Source: Candidatus Ruthia sp. Plio_17_S18
Lineage (GTDB): Bacteria > Pseudomonadota > Gammaproteobacteria > PS1 > Pseudothioglobaceae
Direction of reading: 5' to 3'
DNA length: 64,000 nucleotides
Assembly (NCBI GenBank): GCA_021730105.1
Contig: CP072538.1
Location: forward strand, 124,001 to 188,000
Part shown: positions 18,913-28,404 of the stretch, one piece after another
How positions within the stretch are numbered: position 1 is the first letter of the stretch
How the letters are laid out: every line of letters starts with the position of its first letter
The notes under the pieces: model-generated
Database searches by the model: none
What the model saw: the letters and a program-made list of their open reading frames with translations, nothing else
Told to the model about the DNA's origin: nothing
Position numbers and translations under genes: made by a program

Positions 18913-18932
18913 ACACGACTATATAGTCGTGT
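18913..18932. promoter_or_regulatory. Perfect 20-bp palindrome, probable operator
   Basis: ACACGACTATATAGTCGTGT is a perfect inverted repeat, placed 5 bases after the -10 box, over the expected transcription start. With the related half-site on the -35 box it forms a two-site operator, most simply for the adjacent XRE protein. Binding is inference. Confidence 0.7.
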
Positions 18933-18942
18933 CTGCGCTGGT

Positions 18943-18996
18943 ACAGGCCATTTAGCCTGTTTAAAACTAAATTAAACCAAAAATACACTTAGTTTT
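18943..18996 (+). promoter_or_regulatory. Two leader hairpins before the Cox-like gene
   Basis: ACAGGC/GCCTGT (18943-18948 and 18955-18960, 6-base loop) is followed by AAAACTAA/TTAGTTTT (18963-18970 and 18989-18996). Both would be in the transcript from the promoter at 18878. Neither ends in a strong U run, so no function is assigned. Confidence 0.35.
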
Positions 18997-19069
18997 AGCA
19001 TGTTAGTAGATGAATTTTCCCAAGAATATATAGATGGTTGTCAGGTACCATGTTGATATATTTATCACT

Positions 19070-19274
19070 ATGGCAGTATCTCCAGTAACTGAAATTTCGT
19101 CTGCAAAATATGCTGATATGACTGGTATTCCTCATAAGCGTGTTAAAGATTGGTGCTTACAAGGTGCCTTAACTTGTAGGCGATTGGACAACAATGGTAA
19201 AGAGATATCCAGACTGGTCTAAAAATCCCAAATTAGGTCATTGGTATATTGATACGTTCAAAACGTATAGGTGA
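19070..19274 (+). pseudogene. Cox/excisionase-like phage regulator, frameshifted
   Basis: From ATG 19070 (or 19034 in the same frame) the product reads S-S-A-K-Y-A-D-M-T-G-I-P-H-K-R-V-K-D-W then L-D-N-N-G-K: a winged-helix start typical of small phage Cox/Xis proteins. Near 19200 the frame must shift to give R-Y-P-D-W-S-K-N-P-K-L-G-H-W-Y-I-D and end at TGA 19272-19274. The W-Y-I-D after a polar linker is where P2-type Cox proteins have their last strand. Length after repair about 68 codons. The family match is by pattern only. Confidence 0.5.
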
Positions 19275-19298
19275 TATTAGGTTATAACAAGCTACTTG

Positions 19299-21263
19299 TT
19301 ATTCAATTGGGTCAATATCCAAGTACCAACGCACTTTGTTTCTAAGTTTAAGCGTGTTGATATGTTGATTGAAAGTAGATAGCATTTGGTGGAGTGTGGC
19401 TCGGTTGTTGGATTGTAGGTATAAGTTGAAGTAGTAGTAGTCTGATTTTTTTTCAATGGTGTTGGCGACTGGTCCCCAAATTTCCACTGAATCCATTTGT
19501 ATGCTTTTTAATAAAACGGCTGCTTCACGCAAGAAATCCTCAGCATTTTGTTTGTTTTTTGCATTGGCACATAATAACGCTTGGTGTGAAAAAGGCGGCA
19601 TCATTGCGCTTAGGCGTTGTTTGAGGAGTTGACTGGCAAATTGCATGTAACGTGATGATAAAACAAAGTTAAAGATTGGATGGTCTGGATAGTGGGTTTG
19701 GATAACGACTTCGCCTTTTTCTTTATGCCTACCTGCGCGGCCTGATACTTGAATGAGTAATTGAGCTAAATACTCAGTTGCCCGAAAGTTAAGAGATAAA
19801 AATCCAGCATCAATATCCAAAATACCAACCATTGCAAGGTTGGAAAAATCATGCCCTTTGGCTAACATTTGCGTTCCAATAATAATACAAGGTTCGCCAG
19901 CGTTAATTTGCTCTAAGTGTTGTGCAAAGGCTTTTTTGCGTCGTGTGGTGTCACGATCAATGCGGATAATAGGGGTATATGCAAAATGTGAAGATAGTGT
20001 CTCTTCTAATCTTTCTGTACCATAGCCTAGTACTTCAAGACTTTGCTCAGAGCAGTCTGGGCAGGTGTGTTCTGGCACTTTTTCATCGCCACAATGATGG
20101 CATTTAAGACGATTGATATGGCGGTGATAAACTATGGTTGAGTCGCAATGACCGCATTGTGCTTTCCAGCCGCATTGTGTGCAATAATAAACAGGTGCAT
20201 AGCCTCGGCGGTTGATAAATAACATGACTTGCTTGCCAGCGGATAAATATTGTTTGGTTTTTTCAACCAACATTTTAGATAAGGCGCCATCAGTGTTGCT
20301 GCGCATATCAATCAAACTGACCTTTGGCAAGGTGGCACCACCTGCGCGTTTGGTGAGTGTGATACGTGTGATTTTCTCATCCATTACATTTTTTAATAAT
20401 TCTAATGAAGGTGTTGCCGTGCCTAAGACCAGTGGAATATTGGCCTGTTTGGCACGAATAAAACTTAAATCTCTAGCAGAATACCGAAAACTTGATTGTT
20501 GCTTAAACGAATTGTCATGTTCCTCGTCAATAATGATTAAGCCCAGATTTGGCATCGGTGCAAAAATAGCACTTCGCGTGCCAAGTATCACGCAAGCCTC
20601 ACCGTTTTTAGCCATGAGATAGGCATCTAGTTTTTGAGTTTCGTTGAGTTGTGAATGAATTGCCACTATATGTGTTTTTAGGCGTGACTCGAAACGGGTA
20701 ATCATTTGTGGCGTTAGCCCAATTTCTGGTACCAATACTAGTACTTGTTTTTTTTGGTTAAGCATTGCTTGGGTAATGTGTAAATACACCTCAGTTTTGC
20801 CACTGCCAGTCACGCCGTGGAGTAAAAAAGCGTGATATTGATGAGCTAATTTTAAAATTTGTGCGATGGCAATATTTTGCTCGTCTGTAGATTTAAAGTC
20901 TGGTTGCTTTGTTTTATTTGGCAAGCCGATAATTTTTTTAATGTTTGCTTCTTTACCCAAACGCAGATTCTTAGGCAATGCAGTTGAAATCACCTCACCA
21001 ATTGGATGGTGGTAATAATTGGCTGACCAAAACAAGAAGTCTAAGGTTGGTTTGTCTAAAATTGGCGTTTTGTCTAACACCTCTTCAACAGATTTAAGTT
21101 TATCAAAACCACTTTTATACTTAATAACTAGCACAATACCGATTACTTTTTTACGCACAAAAGGCACTTTAACGCGCGCACCCACAAGCACCTCATCATC
21201 ACATAGATAGTCAAAAGTTTTATTTAGTGGTACAGGTATGGCGACTTCAACGATTGATGACAA
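19299..21263 (-). CDS. priA: Primosomal protein N' (replication restart helicase)
   Basis: Superfamily 2 helicase that reloads the replisome at collapsed forks. The 654 residues have the N-terminal 3'-DNA-binding domain, Walker A G-V-T-G-S-G-K-T-E, D-E-E-H, a zinc-binding block of eight Cys (C-T-Q-C, C-G-H-C, C-H-H-C, C-P-D-C) inserted between helicase lobes, and motif VI Q-V-S-G-R-A-G-R. Slightly shorter than E. coli (732). Confidence 0.96.
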   Translation of the reverse strand: MSSIVEVAIPVPLNKTFDYLCDDEVLVGARVKVPFVRKKVIGIVLVIKYKSGFDKLKSVEEVLDKTPILDKPTLDFLFWSANYYHHPIGEVISTALPKNLRLGKEANIKKIIGLPNKTKQPDFKSTDEQNIAIAQILKLAHQYHAFLLHGVTGSGKTEVYLHITQAMLNQKKQVLVLVPEIGLTPQMITRFESRLKTHIVAIHSQLNETQKLDAYLMAKNGEACVILGTRSAIFAPMPNLGLIIIDEEHDNSFKQQSSFRYSARDLSFIRAKQANIPLVLGTATPSLELLKNVMDEKITRITLTKRAGGATLPKVSLIDMRSNTDGALSKMLVEKTKQYLSAGKQVMLFINRRGYAPVYYCTQCGWKAQCGHCDSTIVYHRHINRLKCHHCGDEKVPEHTCPDCSEQSLEVLGYGTERLEETLSSHFAYTPIIRIDRDTTRRKKAFAQHLEQINAGEPCIIIGTQMLAKGHDFSNLAMVGILDIDAGFLSLNFRATEYLAQLLIQVSGRAGRHKEKGEVVIQTHYPDHPIFNFVLSSRYMQFASQLLKQRLSAMMPPFSHQALLCANAKNKQNAEDFLREAAVLLKSIQMDSVEIWGPVANTIEKKSDYYYFNLYLQSNNRATLHQMLSTFNQHINTLKLRNKVRWYLDIDPIE

Positions 21264-21327
21264 GATAATAGACTTTTGATAAAATAATCCATTTTATCAA
21301 TAAATATCATTAAGTCCGAGATTAAGT

Positions 21328-21789
21328 ATGGTGGTTATTCAAAATAGTATTCATGATTCATCTGTTAATGAGCATGGTTTAAGCAACACTTTGCAAACAG
21401 TGATTAAAGAACTGGGCAAGGGTGAAAGCGAGTTATTGATTCGCTTGGTCAATGAAGTGGAGATGCAAAACCTTAATAAAGTTTATCGTCATCAGGATAA
21501 ACCTACTAATGTATTATCATTTCCAAGTGGTTTGCCGATTGAAATTGATGAGGTGATTTTAGGAGATGTGGTGATTTGCACACAGGTTGTCTTAAAAGAG
21601 TCTATTGAGCAGCGTAAATCTTTTAATGATCACTTAACTCATATGGCAATTCACGGTACGTTGCATTTATTGGGTTATGATCATATTGATACTAAAGATG
21701 CGCAGCAAATGGAAAGCCTAGAGACAAAAATCTTAGCAAAAATTGGGATTAATAACCCTTTTAATAAGCCAGCAAGCAATTTAGCATAA
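21328..21789 (+). CDS. ybeY: Endoribonuclease YbeY
   Basis: Zinc-dependent single-strand RNase for 16S rRNA 3'-end maturation and ribosome quality control. 153 residues with the metal motif H-G-T-L-H-L-L-G-Y-D-H (His 109, 113, 119) and the upstream T-N-V-L-S-F-P. In many Gammaproteobacteria ybeY is next to phoH and ybeX; here it stands alone between priA and tilS. Confidence 0.95.
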   Translation: MVVIQNSIHDSSVNEHGLSNTLQTVIKELGKGESELLIRLVNEVEMQNLNKVYRHQDKPTNVLSFPSGLPIEIDEVILGDVVICTQVVLKESIEQRKSFNDHLTHMAIHGTLHLLGYDHIDTKDAQQMESLETKILAKIGINNPFNKPASNLA

Positions 21790-21804
21790 GCAAGATTTAT
21801 CCCT

Positions 21805-22977
21805 CTAAGCATTAGATATTTTGCCGATACGTTCAATGGCGCATAATTTATCATCAATATAATACATTTTTAACTGACTCCGCTCCCAGGGCGGGATATT
21901 GGCTTCTTGTAAGACTTTTTTTAGTGATTGAGTATGTGTTTTTCCTAGTAATTTAATGCGCTGGCCTTCTTGTCGATAGCGAATTGAAAAATTTTGAAAA
22001 TCCTTAAGTTCTTCATAAAGTGGACAAGATACATTCTTTTTTGGTAAGTCTTTATTGATGAAATATAATTCATTCTGGTAACGTCTAATCTCGTATTTAT
22101 CCCAACACACCAAAGGGTTGGCATCTTCTTTTGTGTGTAGCAGTTCAATAATTTGATGCATGATTTTATCGCTAGGTGTTAAAAAGTTAAGCAAATGTAG
22201 ATGATGGCGAAGGATATTTTTAATTCTGTGGGTTTCAAGTTTGATAAGCTTGCTTGTATCGATACGATTGGCATTATTGATAATATGATGTGTCTTGATA
22301 TCAATATCAGTCAATGTGCGTATAAGTTTTAAGGCTTCTGATTGATGCTTTGCGCTTCTGGCAAGTGTTTTTGTTAAATTTTTATACACGACAGATAGTT
22401 TAGGTAGAATTTTTAAACGCAAGAAATTACGCCTAAAATCAGTGTTTTTGTTGCTATCGTCCTCTATCCAGTTTAATTTGTTATTTTGAGCATAATCAAT
22501 AATTTGAGACTTGTTAATTGTTAAAAAAGGGCGATAGTGAATGCCTTTGCCTAAAGGCTTTTCTTTAGGCATGGCGGCTAATCCTTTGATGCCACTACCA
22601 CGGAATAGTTGTAGAAGTAGGGTTTCTGCTTGATCGTTCTGATGGTGCGCTGTGCAAAGTATCTCATTTTCTTTTAATAACTTAGATAGAGAATGATAGC
22701 GTTTTTTACGTGTATTTTCTTCGATATTAGATGTATTATCAAAAAATAAATCAATACTTGAATAGGTGATATTAAGGCTTAAGCATAGTTTTTCGCAAAA
22801 TGTACCCCATTCGTTACAATATTGAGATAAATGATGGTTGTAATGAATGACGCTTATTTTATTGGGATAATGCGTGTTTAAATAATGCAACAGTACGACA
22901 GAGTCAATACCACCGCTAAGACCAATGATAATTCGCTTACCTTTAAGAAATAAATCTTTAGTCTTTAAATCTTCCAA
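21805..22977 (-). CDS. tilS: tRNA(Ile)-lysidine synthase
   Basis: Converts C34 of tRNA-Ile(CAT) to lysidine so it reads AUA. The 390 residues begin with the PP-loop S-G-G-I-D-S (21-26) and include H-H-x-x-D-Q-A-E-T-L and G-S-G-I-K-G-L in the catalytic domain, then a C-terminal substrate-recognition part. Its substrate is probably the tRNA at 6164-6240. It overlaps accA by 20 bases, the usual gammaproteobacterial accA-tilS pairing. Confidence 0.94.
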   Translation of the reverse strand: MEDLKTKDLFLKGKRIIIGLSGGIDSVVLLHYLNTHYPNKISVIHYNHHLSQYCNEWGTFCEKLCLSLNITYSSIDLFFDNTSNIEENTRKKRYHSLSKLLKENEILCTAHHQNDQAETLLLQLFRGSGIKGLAAMPKEKPLGKGIHYRPFLTINKSQIIDYAQNNKLNWIEDDSNKNTDFRRNFLRLKILPKLSVVYKNLTKTLARSAKHQSEALKLIRTLTDIDIKTHHIINNANRIDTSKLIKLETHRIKNILRHHLHLLNFLTPSDKIMHQIIELLHTKEDANPLVCWDKYEIRRYQNELYFINKDLPKKNVSCPLYEELKDFQNFSIRYRQEGQRIKLLGKTHTQSLKKVLQEANIPPWERSQLKMYYIDDKLCAIERIGKISNA

Positions 22978-23908
22978 AACTTAAAAGTTTTTCTTGTCTG
23001 TTTTGTAACAACTGCTCTATTGGTAGTTGTTTAATTTTAGTGAGTTGTTGTGTTAACGCCTCTTTTAGTAGCACTTTTGCTTGCAAATGGTTGCGGTGGA
23101 TGCCACCTAATGGCTCATCAATAATGACGTCAATCAGACCCTCTTCTTTAAGATGGGTTGAGGTTAGTTTTAAGGATTCTGCTGCAAGGTTGGCCTTGGT
23201 GGCATCTTTATATAAAATGGACGCACATCCTTCTGGGGAAATCACGGAGTAAATACTGTATTTAAACATCATGATTGTATCTGCCACACCAATTGCTAGC
23301 GCACCACCAGAACCGCCTTCGCCAATAACTACCGAGATAATGGGCGTTGCAAGGGTTGACATTTCAAATAGGTTTCTAGCAATAGCCTCACTTTGACCTC
23401 GCTCTTCAGCACCAATACCAGGGTAAGCACCAGGCGTGTCAATAAAAGTAACAACAGGCATTGAGAATTTTTCAGCCAACTTCATTAAACGCAAGGCTTT
23501 GCGATAGCCCTCAGGCTTTGGCATGCCAAAATTGTATTTGAGTTTTTCTTGAGTGGTTCGTCCTTTTTGCTGACCAATAAACATTACTGGCTGGACATTT
23601 AATGTTGCAATGCCGCTAATAATAGCATGGTCGTCACCATAAGCGCGATCACCATGTAATTCAGTAAACTCATCAAACACATGAGCAATATAATCAAGTG
23701 TATAAAGACGTTTAGGGTGGCGCGCTAGTTGGGATATTTGCCAATCACTTAAAGAGGAGAATATTTTTTTGGTTAAAGCACTGCTCTTGACTTTAAGCGC
23801 CTCCATTTCATTAACAATGTCTGCTTTGTCTTTAATGTTGTCAAGCGCTTGTATTTTTTCCTCTAGCTCAGCAATGGGTTGTTCAAAATCAAGATAATCT
23901 AAGTTCAT
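22958..23908 (-). CDS. accA: Acetyl-CoA carboxylase carboxyltransferase subunit alpha
   Basis: Subunit of the enzyme making malonyl-CoA for fatty-acid synthesis. 316 residues with the N-terminal [40 protein letters not shown] and [11 protein letters not shown]. The start region, including the ATG and the preceding bases, is tandemly duplicated (23903-23949). Confidence 0.97.
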   Translation of the reverse strand: MNLDYLDFEQPIAELEEKIQALDNIKDKADIVNEMEALKVKSSALTKKIFSSLSDWQISQLARHPKRLYTLDYIAHVFDEFTELHGDRAYGDDHAIISGIATLNVQPVMFIGQQKGRTTQEKLKYNFGMPKPEGYRKALRLMKLAEKFSMPVVTFIDTPGAYPGIGAEERGQSEAIARNLFEMSTLATPIISVVIGEGGSGGALAIGVADTIMMFKYSIYSVISPEGCASILYKDATKANLAAESLKLTSTHLKEEGLIDVIIDEPLGGIHRNHLQAKVLLKEALTQQLTKIKQLPIEQLLQNRQEKLLSFGRFKD

Positions 23909-23949
23909 AACTCTAGTTTAAAATTCGTTCATAACTCTAGTTTAAAATT
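23903..23949. repeat. 24-bp tandem duplication over the accA start codon
   Basis: Two copies of the unit, 23903-23926 and 23927-23949, differ only at the last base. Each contains the accA start context (CAT on the plus strand). The upstream copy thus offers a five-codon decoy frame M-N-E-F-stop just before the real start. The gap between accA and ccoS, 23909-24172, otherwise shows nothing coding. Confidence 0.9.
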
Positions 23950-24172
23950 ATAGCAGAAATATCGACATTTTTAGCTTTTGCCACTTTTATATTTGTTGTT
24001 TGAATGTATTATGAGTTGGTTTTGTAATGAGCTGATGGACATTTTATGCAACTTAAATGAGTAAGATTTGATACGTTTTTGTTGATTATGAGAAAATGAA
24101 TGCACAATTCATTACGAATGGTTAAAAAATAAAAGGCATTAATATTGTTTTTTAGTAAAAAAAGGAAGGAAA

Positions 24173-24349
24173 ATGGATGTAATTTATTGGCTAATTCCCA
24201 GCATGATTTTTGTTGGTGTTGTTCTTGTTGTTCTTTTAATGATGAGCGTTAAGAATGGTCAGTTCGATGATTTAGAAGGAGAGGGACAACGCATTTTATT
24301 TGACGAAGAGCAGGCAAACTTAGAACTTAAAAAAAACATGAAAAAATAA
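24173..24349 (+). CDS. ccoS: Cytochrome cbb3 oxidase maturation protein CcoS
   Basis: 58 residues: one N-terminal transmembrane helix followed by S-V-K-N-G-Q-F-D-D-L-E-G and R-I-L-F-D, the CcoS signature. CcoS is needed for cofactor insertion into the cbb3-type terminal oxidase, so the cell probably respires oxygen at low tension. A strong AAGGAAGGA ribosome site precedes the ATG. It is normally encoded with ccoGHI; here it stands alone. Confidence 0.9.
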   Translation: MDVIYWLIPSMIFVGVVLVVLLMMSVKNGQFDDLEGEGQRILFDEEQANLELKKNMKK

Positions 24350-24420
24350 AGTTGACAACTCATCTTTTTGATAGAAAATTCGCATTTAAAGATATTATAA
24401 AAAATAAGACAAATAAAAAT

Positions 24421-25088
24421 ATACTTGACGGTATATTTGGTCAATCACTCATTAGCCCACTACAAAAACACATGATACAAGTACACTCATGTATTTCATA
24501 ACTCAACGGCTTTATGGTTGCCATCCATGCCCAAGATTGGGTACAAGCTGAAAAAATTATAAGCGACATTGGCACCAAAGAAAGTGAAGCAGATATTCTT
24601 AAAAAGAAGTTGCGTTTGAGCTTACCTTCAACATTTATAATGCCTTTTTCAAGTAGAGGCTTGCTTGATTTATTACTGATCCAAGATTCTATTGCCAACA
24701 TCACTAAGTATGTTTCGGGCTTGATGATTAATCGCAAAATGACCATGCCAGATGAGATTTTTGATGATGTTATAGAATTGACTAAGGTTTGTATCAAAAC
24801 ATCACCCATGGCGCTTAAAGCCGTTAATGAGTTGGATGAGTTGCTAGAAACTGCATTTGGTAGTCGTGAGCGTAAAGACGTTGGCTCTATTATTAAAGAT
24901 GTGAATGAACTTTAAAGCAAATCTGACAAAATTCAGTATGAAGTTCGTGCTAAATTATTTCCATTAGAGTCTAATGTGCCACACCTGTTGATGTTATGTT
25001 TTATTATCGCGCTGTGGAATGGCTGTGTGAGCTGGCAGATGCTGCGCAAAAAGTTGGCTCAAGACTAGAAGTACTACTAGCAAGATAA
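24421..25088 (+). pseudogene. PhoU-like DUF47 (TIGR00153) phosphate-transport protein, broken
   Basis: The sequence follows the DUF47/TIGR00153 family over its full length, from G-I-F-G-Q-S near 24433 through E-S-E-A-D-I-L-K-K-K-L-R and N-E-L-D-E-L-L-E-T to G-S-R-L-E-V-L-L-A-R-stop at 25088. No start codon is found at the expected place. Two in-frame TAA codons interrupt it (24499-24501, where S-x-L-N-G-F is expected to continue, and 24913-24915), and a frameshift lies near 24985. Such genes pair with Pit transporters, and a broken one follows 10 bases on. Confidence 0.9.
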
Positions 25089-25098
25089 GAAGTCTGTC

Positions 25099-26125
25099 AT
25101 GGATATTATTGCAATTATTTTTGAATTTGTAGGAGCAATTCTTTCTGGTGAAGAAGTAACTGCCACTATTTGTACAGGCATTTTGGACGCATCATGATTC
25201 ACCGATAGTCCACATTTATTAGTATATGGTATGCTTGCTTCGCTTTTAGCAGCAGCCACATGGTTATTGATTGCTTCATCTCTAGGCTGGCCAGTTTCTA
25301 CAACGCATTCAATTGTTGGTGCTATTGTTAGTTTTGGTATTGTTGGTGCTATTGTTAGTTTTGGTGCGGTAGGTGTAGGTGCAGTTGCTTGGGATAAAGT
25401 GATTAAAATCATGATGAGTTGTGTGGAGTCTCCAGTTCTCGCTGGCACACTTGCTATGATTATCTTTAAAAGTTTACAAGCCTTGGTAATTGACACCAAA
25501 GATCCGTTAGCTAATGCTAAAAAATATTTGCCATTTTATGCATTCTTTGTTGATTTTATAATTGCATTGGTCACGCTGTTTAAAGGCCTTAAACATATCG
25601 AGTCTTTAAAATATATCTCTAAAGATGCCTCTTTAAGTGTTATGATTGCTGTGCTGATGGTTATTATCGCATCTGCCATGGCATTTGCACATGGCTCTAA
25701 CGATGTTGCCAATGCCATTGACCCGCTAGCTGCGGTTTATAGTATTGTGGAAGCTGGTGGCGATATTGCCTCAAAAAGCGTTGTACCTTCGTGGGTTTTG
25801 CTAGTTGGTGGCGGTGGTATTGTATTTGTCTTGGTGACTTATGGGTTTAAAGTGATGAAAACCATTGGTAAAGGAATTACAGAACTTACGCCTTCTCCGT
25901 GGCTTTGTTGCTGAATTGGCCGTTGCAACAACGGTGGTTTTGGCCTCATCAACAGGCATTCCTGTGTCAACTACGCAGGTTTTGGTAGGGGGCAGTATTG
26001 GGTGTTGGTATTGCTAAAGGTGTGGCGGCACTTAACATGCGGGTTATTAATTTTCTTATCTTGGTTAATTATCTTACCCGCAGGTGCAATCATGTCTATT
26101 TTTTTGCACTTATGGAGCATAGATA
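25099..26125 (+). pseudogene. pit: Low-affinity inorganic phosphate transporter Pit, broken
   Basis: A PiT-family permease with the internal repeat motifs G-W-P-V-S-T-T-H-S-I-V-G and A-H-G-S-N-D-V-A-N-A-I, plus G-I-P-V-S-T-T-Q-V-L-V-G near the end. The N-terminal part with the first G-x-N-D-x-A-N motif is missing; there is an in-frame TGA at 25195, a 27-bp tandem duplication, and frameshifts near 25900, 26000 and 26110. The middle (25231-25914) is an open frame of 227 codons but lacks conserved ends. Together with the broken DUF47 gene, this phosphate route is lost. Confidence 0.9.
25312..25365 (+). repeat. Perfect 27-bp tandem duplication inside pit
   Basis: Copies 25312-25338 and 25339-25365 are identical. 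The duplication is in frame and repeats nine residues (I-V-G-A-I-V-S-F-G) in a membrane segment right after the conserved S-T-T-H-S motif. Confidence 0.95.
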
Positions 26126-26356
26126 ATGATATTAGAAGAAATTCAAGCAAAAATTCAAACAGGTATAGAAAATTCAACGGTTACCATGGAGGGTGATGGT
26201 TGTAATTGTTCAACAAAAGTAGTGTCGCCAATTTTTGAGGGTATGTCACTATTGGATAGGCAAAAAATGGTACTTGCTGTTATGAATGAAGAAATTACCA
26301 ATGGTACACTTCATGCACTCAGTATCAAAACACGCACGCCAGAAGAGGACGTCTAA
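26126..26356 (+). CDS. ibaG: BolA-family protein (IbaG/YrbA type)
   Basis: 76 residues with a BolA fold: an N-terminal helix, V-T-M-E-G-D-G-C-N-C-S, the L-L-D-R-Q-K-M-V-L-A-V helix and the terminal L-H-A-L-S-I-K-T. BolA proteins work with monothiol glutaredoxins in iron-sulfur trafficking. The short length and the C-N-C point to the IbaG branch. It starts directly after the pit remnant stop. Confidence 0.8.
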   Translation: MILEEIQAKIQTGIENSTVTMEGDGCNCSTKVVSPIFEGMSLLDRQKMVLAVMNEEITNGTLHALSIKTRTPEEDV

Positions 26357-26369
26357 ACACTTTTAAAGC

Positions 26370-26561
26370 TTATTCATTTTCATGAGTCACTTGTAAATGC
26401 ACTTGTTGATCAAAGTCTATATCAACCGCAATATTAATTGGATGGCAACAAACTGAACAGTCTTCTATATAGCTTTGATTAGGAGCTGAAAAATCAATAC
26501 TCAGCTCAATTAACTCGCCACAATAAGGGCATTGGACGCTTTGTTGTTGGCATTCATTCAT
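26370..26561 (-). CDS. CPXCG-motif cysteine-rich protein
   Basis: 63 residues, intact: C-P-Y-C-G near residue 11 and C-S-V-C-C-H-P in the middle form a four-Cys metal-binding site, ending with acidic residues. It belongs to the small CPXCG family found across Proteobacteria; function unknown. The upstream DUF1289 frame overlaps its start. Confidence 0.8.
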   Translation of the reverse strand: MNECQQQSVQCPYCGELIELSIDFSAPNQSYIEDCSVCCHPINIAVDIDFDQQVHLQVTHENE

Positions 26562-26740
26562 CGATATTTCGCTCTTTAAGATCCTTTATCATAGCTAGTT
26601 GCATTGCCGCTGAATAATTAACCCAATGCGTGATTTCATCACTATGGCGTTTACAACCGACACAATAGTTAGCTTGATTGTATTTGCAAATCCCCACACA
26701 GTACCTCAGACGGACTTTTAACAGTCTGATATTTATTCAT
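26554..26740 (-). pseudogene. DUF1289 small iron-sulfur-type protein, one frameshift
   Basis: ATG at 26740 gives M-N-K-Y-Q-T-V-K-S-P, then the frame must shift near 26708 to reach Y-C-V-G-I-C-K-Y-N-Q then C-V-G-C-K-R-H-S-D-E-I-T-H-W, the DUF1289 signature. The total of 187 bases is one more than a multiple of three, consistent with a single-base insertion. It ends with TGA at 26554-26556 inside the start of the CPXCG gene, so the two were probably cotranscribed. Confidence 0.7.
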
Positions 26741-26799
26741 AAACCTATTATAGGATGCTAATGTAAAATGCCTATCTTTATTTAAAATATTCTCTTATT

Positions 26800-28116
26800 A
26801 TGGGTTTTTCAAAATTAGGCTTGTCTGATTCAATTCTTAAGGCCATCAAGCAACAAGGGTACAGCGAGCCATCACTAATACAAGTTCAAGCTATCCCCGC
26901 TATTTTAGAAGGCAAAGATGTTATGGCTGCTGCCCAAACTGGCACGGGAAAAACAGCAGGATTTACCCTACCTATTCTTGAAATATTATCAAAAGGCAGC
27001 TCAACAAAATCTAATCAGGTTCGTACACTAATACTAACCCCTACACGTGAATTAGCCGCACAAGTCAGCGATAGTGTAACGACTTATGGTAAGCATTTGC
27101 CACTTAAATCAAGTGTGGTATTTGGTGGTGTAAAGATTAATCCACAAATGCGAAAGTTGCGTAGTGGCGTTGATATCCTAGTTGCAACACCAGGGCGATT
27201 ATTAGATTTATATTCTCAAAATGCAGTGAAATTTGACACGCTAGAAATTGTTGTATTTGACGAGGCAGATAGAATGTTAGACATGGGATTTATTCATGAT
27301 ATTAAGCGAATTCTAAAAATTCTACCACCAAAAAAACAAACGCTCATGTTTTCAGCCACTTTTTCTAATGACATTCGAACATTAGCAAAGAGTCTAGTTA
27401 ATAACCCTATAGAAATATCAGTTACCCCTAGAAATTCCACTGTTAAATCGGTAAAGCAGTGTATTCACCCTGTTGACAAATCCAAAAAACAAGCACTACT
27501 TACACATCTTATTCAAAAACATAGCTGGTATCAGGTGCTGGTATTTAGTCGTACTAAGCACGGTGCAAATCGCATTGCTACTCAATTAGAAAAGAAAAAA
27601 ATTAGTGTAACTACCATTCATGGCAACAAAAGTCAAGGCGCTCGCACAAGAGCCTTGGCAGATTTTAAAAATGCCAAGATGAACGTGTTAGTGGCAACTG
27701 ATATTGCCGCAAGGGGTATTGATATTGATCAATTGCCACATGTGGTTAACTTTGATCTGCCACATGTGCCAGAAGATTATGTACATCGTATTGGTCGTAC
27801 TGGTCGCGCTGGTTCAAAAGGCGAGGCAATTTCATTAGTTAGTGTTGATGAAGCTAAGCAATTATTTGATATTGAACGCCTCATTCAAAATAAATTAGAC
27901 CGCGTAATGGTCGAAGGATTTGTACCAGAGCACAATTTACCAGAATCGGGCAAAAAAATCTTACCGCCAAAAACCAAAAAACCAAAAAAAATAAATAAGA
28001 GTCGCAATAAGCCTAGATACGGCAAAAATAGCAATGCTCAAGCAAACAAATCAAACAATAAAAAAGATTTTTGGGGTGGTAAGCCCAATAAAAAATCTAC
28101 AAGGAAAACAATATGA
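26800..28116 (+). CDS. rhlE: DEAD-box RNA helicase RhlE
   Basis: 438 residues with the Q motif, A-Q-T-G-T-G-K-T (45-52), P-T-R-E-L-A, D-E-A-D, S-A-T, and [10 protein letters not shown], followed by a lysine-rich tail of about 60 residues that would bind RNA non-specifically. The start M-G-F-S-K-L-G-L fits RhlE rather than DbpA or SrmB. Likely role: ribosome assembly or RNA turnover in the cold. Confidence 0.92.
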   Translation: MGFSKLGLSDSILKAIKQQGYSEPSLIQVQAIPAILEGKDVMAAAQTGTGKTAGFTLPILEILSKGSSTKSNQVRTLILTPTRELAAQVSDSVTTYGKHLPLKSSVVFGGVKINPQMRKLRSGVDILVATPGRLLDLYSQNAVKFDTLEIVVFDEADRMLDMGFIHDIKRILKILPPKKQTLMFSATFSNDIRTLAKSLVNNPIEISVTPRNSTVKSVKQCIHPVDKSKKQALLTHLIQKHSWYQVLVFSRTKHGANRIATQLEKKKISVTTIHGNKSQGARTRALADFKNAKMNVLVATDIAARGIDIDQLPHVVNFDLPHVPEDYVHRIGRTGRAGSKGEAISLVSVDEAKQLFDIERLIQNKLDRVMVEGFVPEHNLPESGKKILPPKTKKPKKINKSRNKPRYGKNSNAQANKSNNKKDFWGGKPNKKSTRKTI

Positions 28117-28358
28117 GAGTTAAGTTAGTCGCATTTATTATTACACTACTTTTAACCCCAGTTCATGCTGGATTGTGGGAAAAAATAACCACAATGGGAG
28201 TTAAAATAGTCACACCAACTTCAGAATATTTAATCGAAACACCAGGATGGAATATTCGAGTATACGAATGGACACCTTCTGATAATCCCAATACGCGTTG
28301 TCTATTTGCAGCAGGTTCACAAAAAGGTGGTGTGGCTTGTTATTCGATTAACGATTAA
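28113..28358 (+). CDS. Small secreted protein of unknown function
   Basis: 81 residues; residues 1-19 are a Sec signal peptide with cleavage likely after V-H-A. The mature part of about 62 residues has two Cys (C-L-F, A-C-Y) that could form a disulfide in the periplasm, and W-N-I-R-V-Y-E-W. It overlaps rhlE by 4 bases (ATGA), so is translationally coupled. I do not recognise the family. Confidence 0.6.
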   Translation: MRVKLVAFIITLLLTPVHAGLWEKITTMGVKIVTPTSEYLIETPGWNIRVYEWTPSDNPNTRCLFAAGSQKGGVACYSIND

Positions 28359-28404
28359 TTGACGTGTTTTAGCAAATAACCAGTATGCTAATAATGGCTT
28401 AATT

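Noticed and set aside
25231..25914. Functional shortened Pit transporter of 227 residues.
   Set aside because: It lacks the N-terminal phosphate-binding repeat and its C-terminal helices, and identifiable Pit sequence continues out of frame on both sides.
28372..28395. TTAGCA/TGCTAA hairpin downstream of ssrA as its terminator.
   Set aside because: Six-base AT-rich stem without a U run on either strand; too weak to call.
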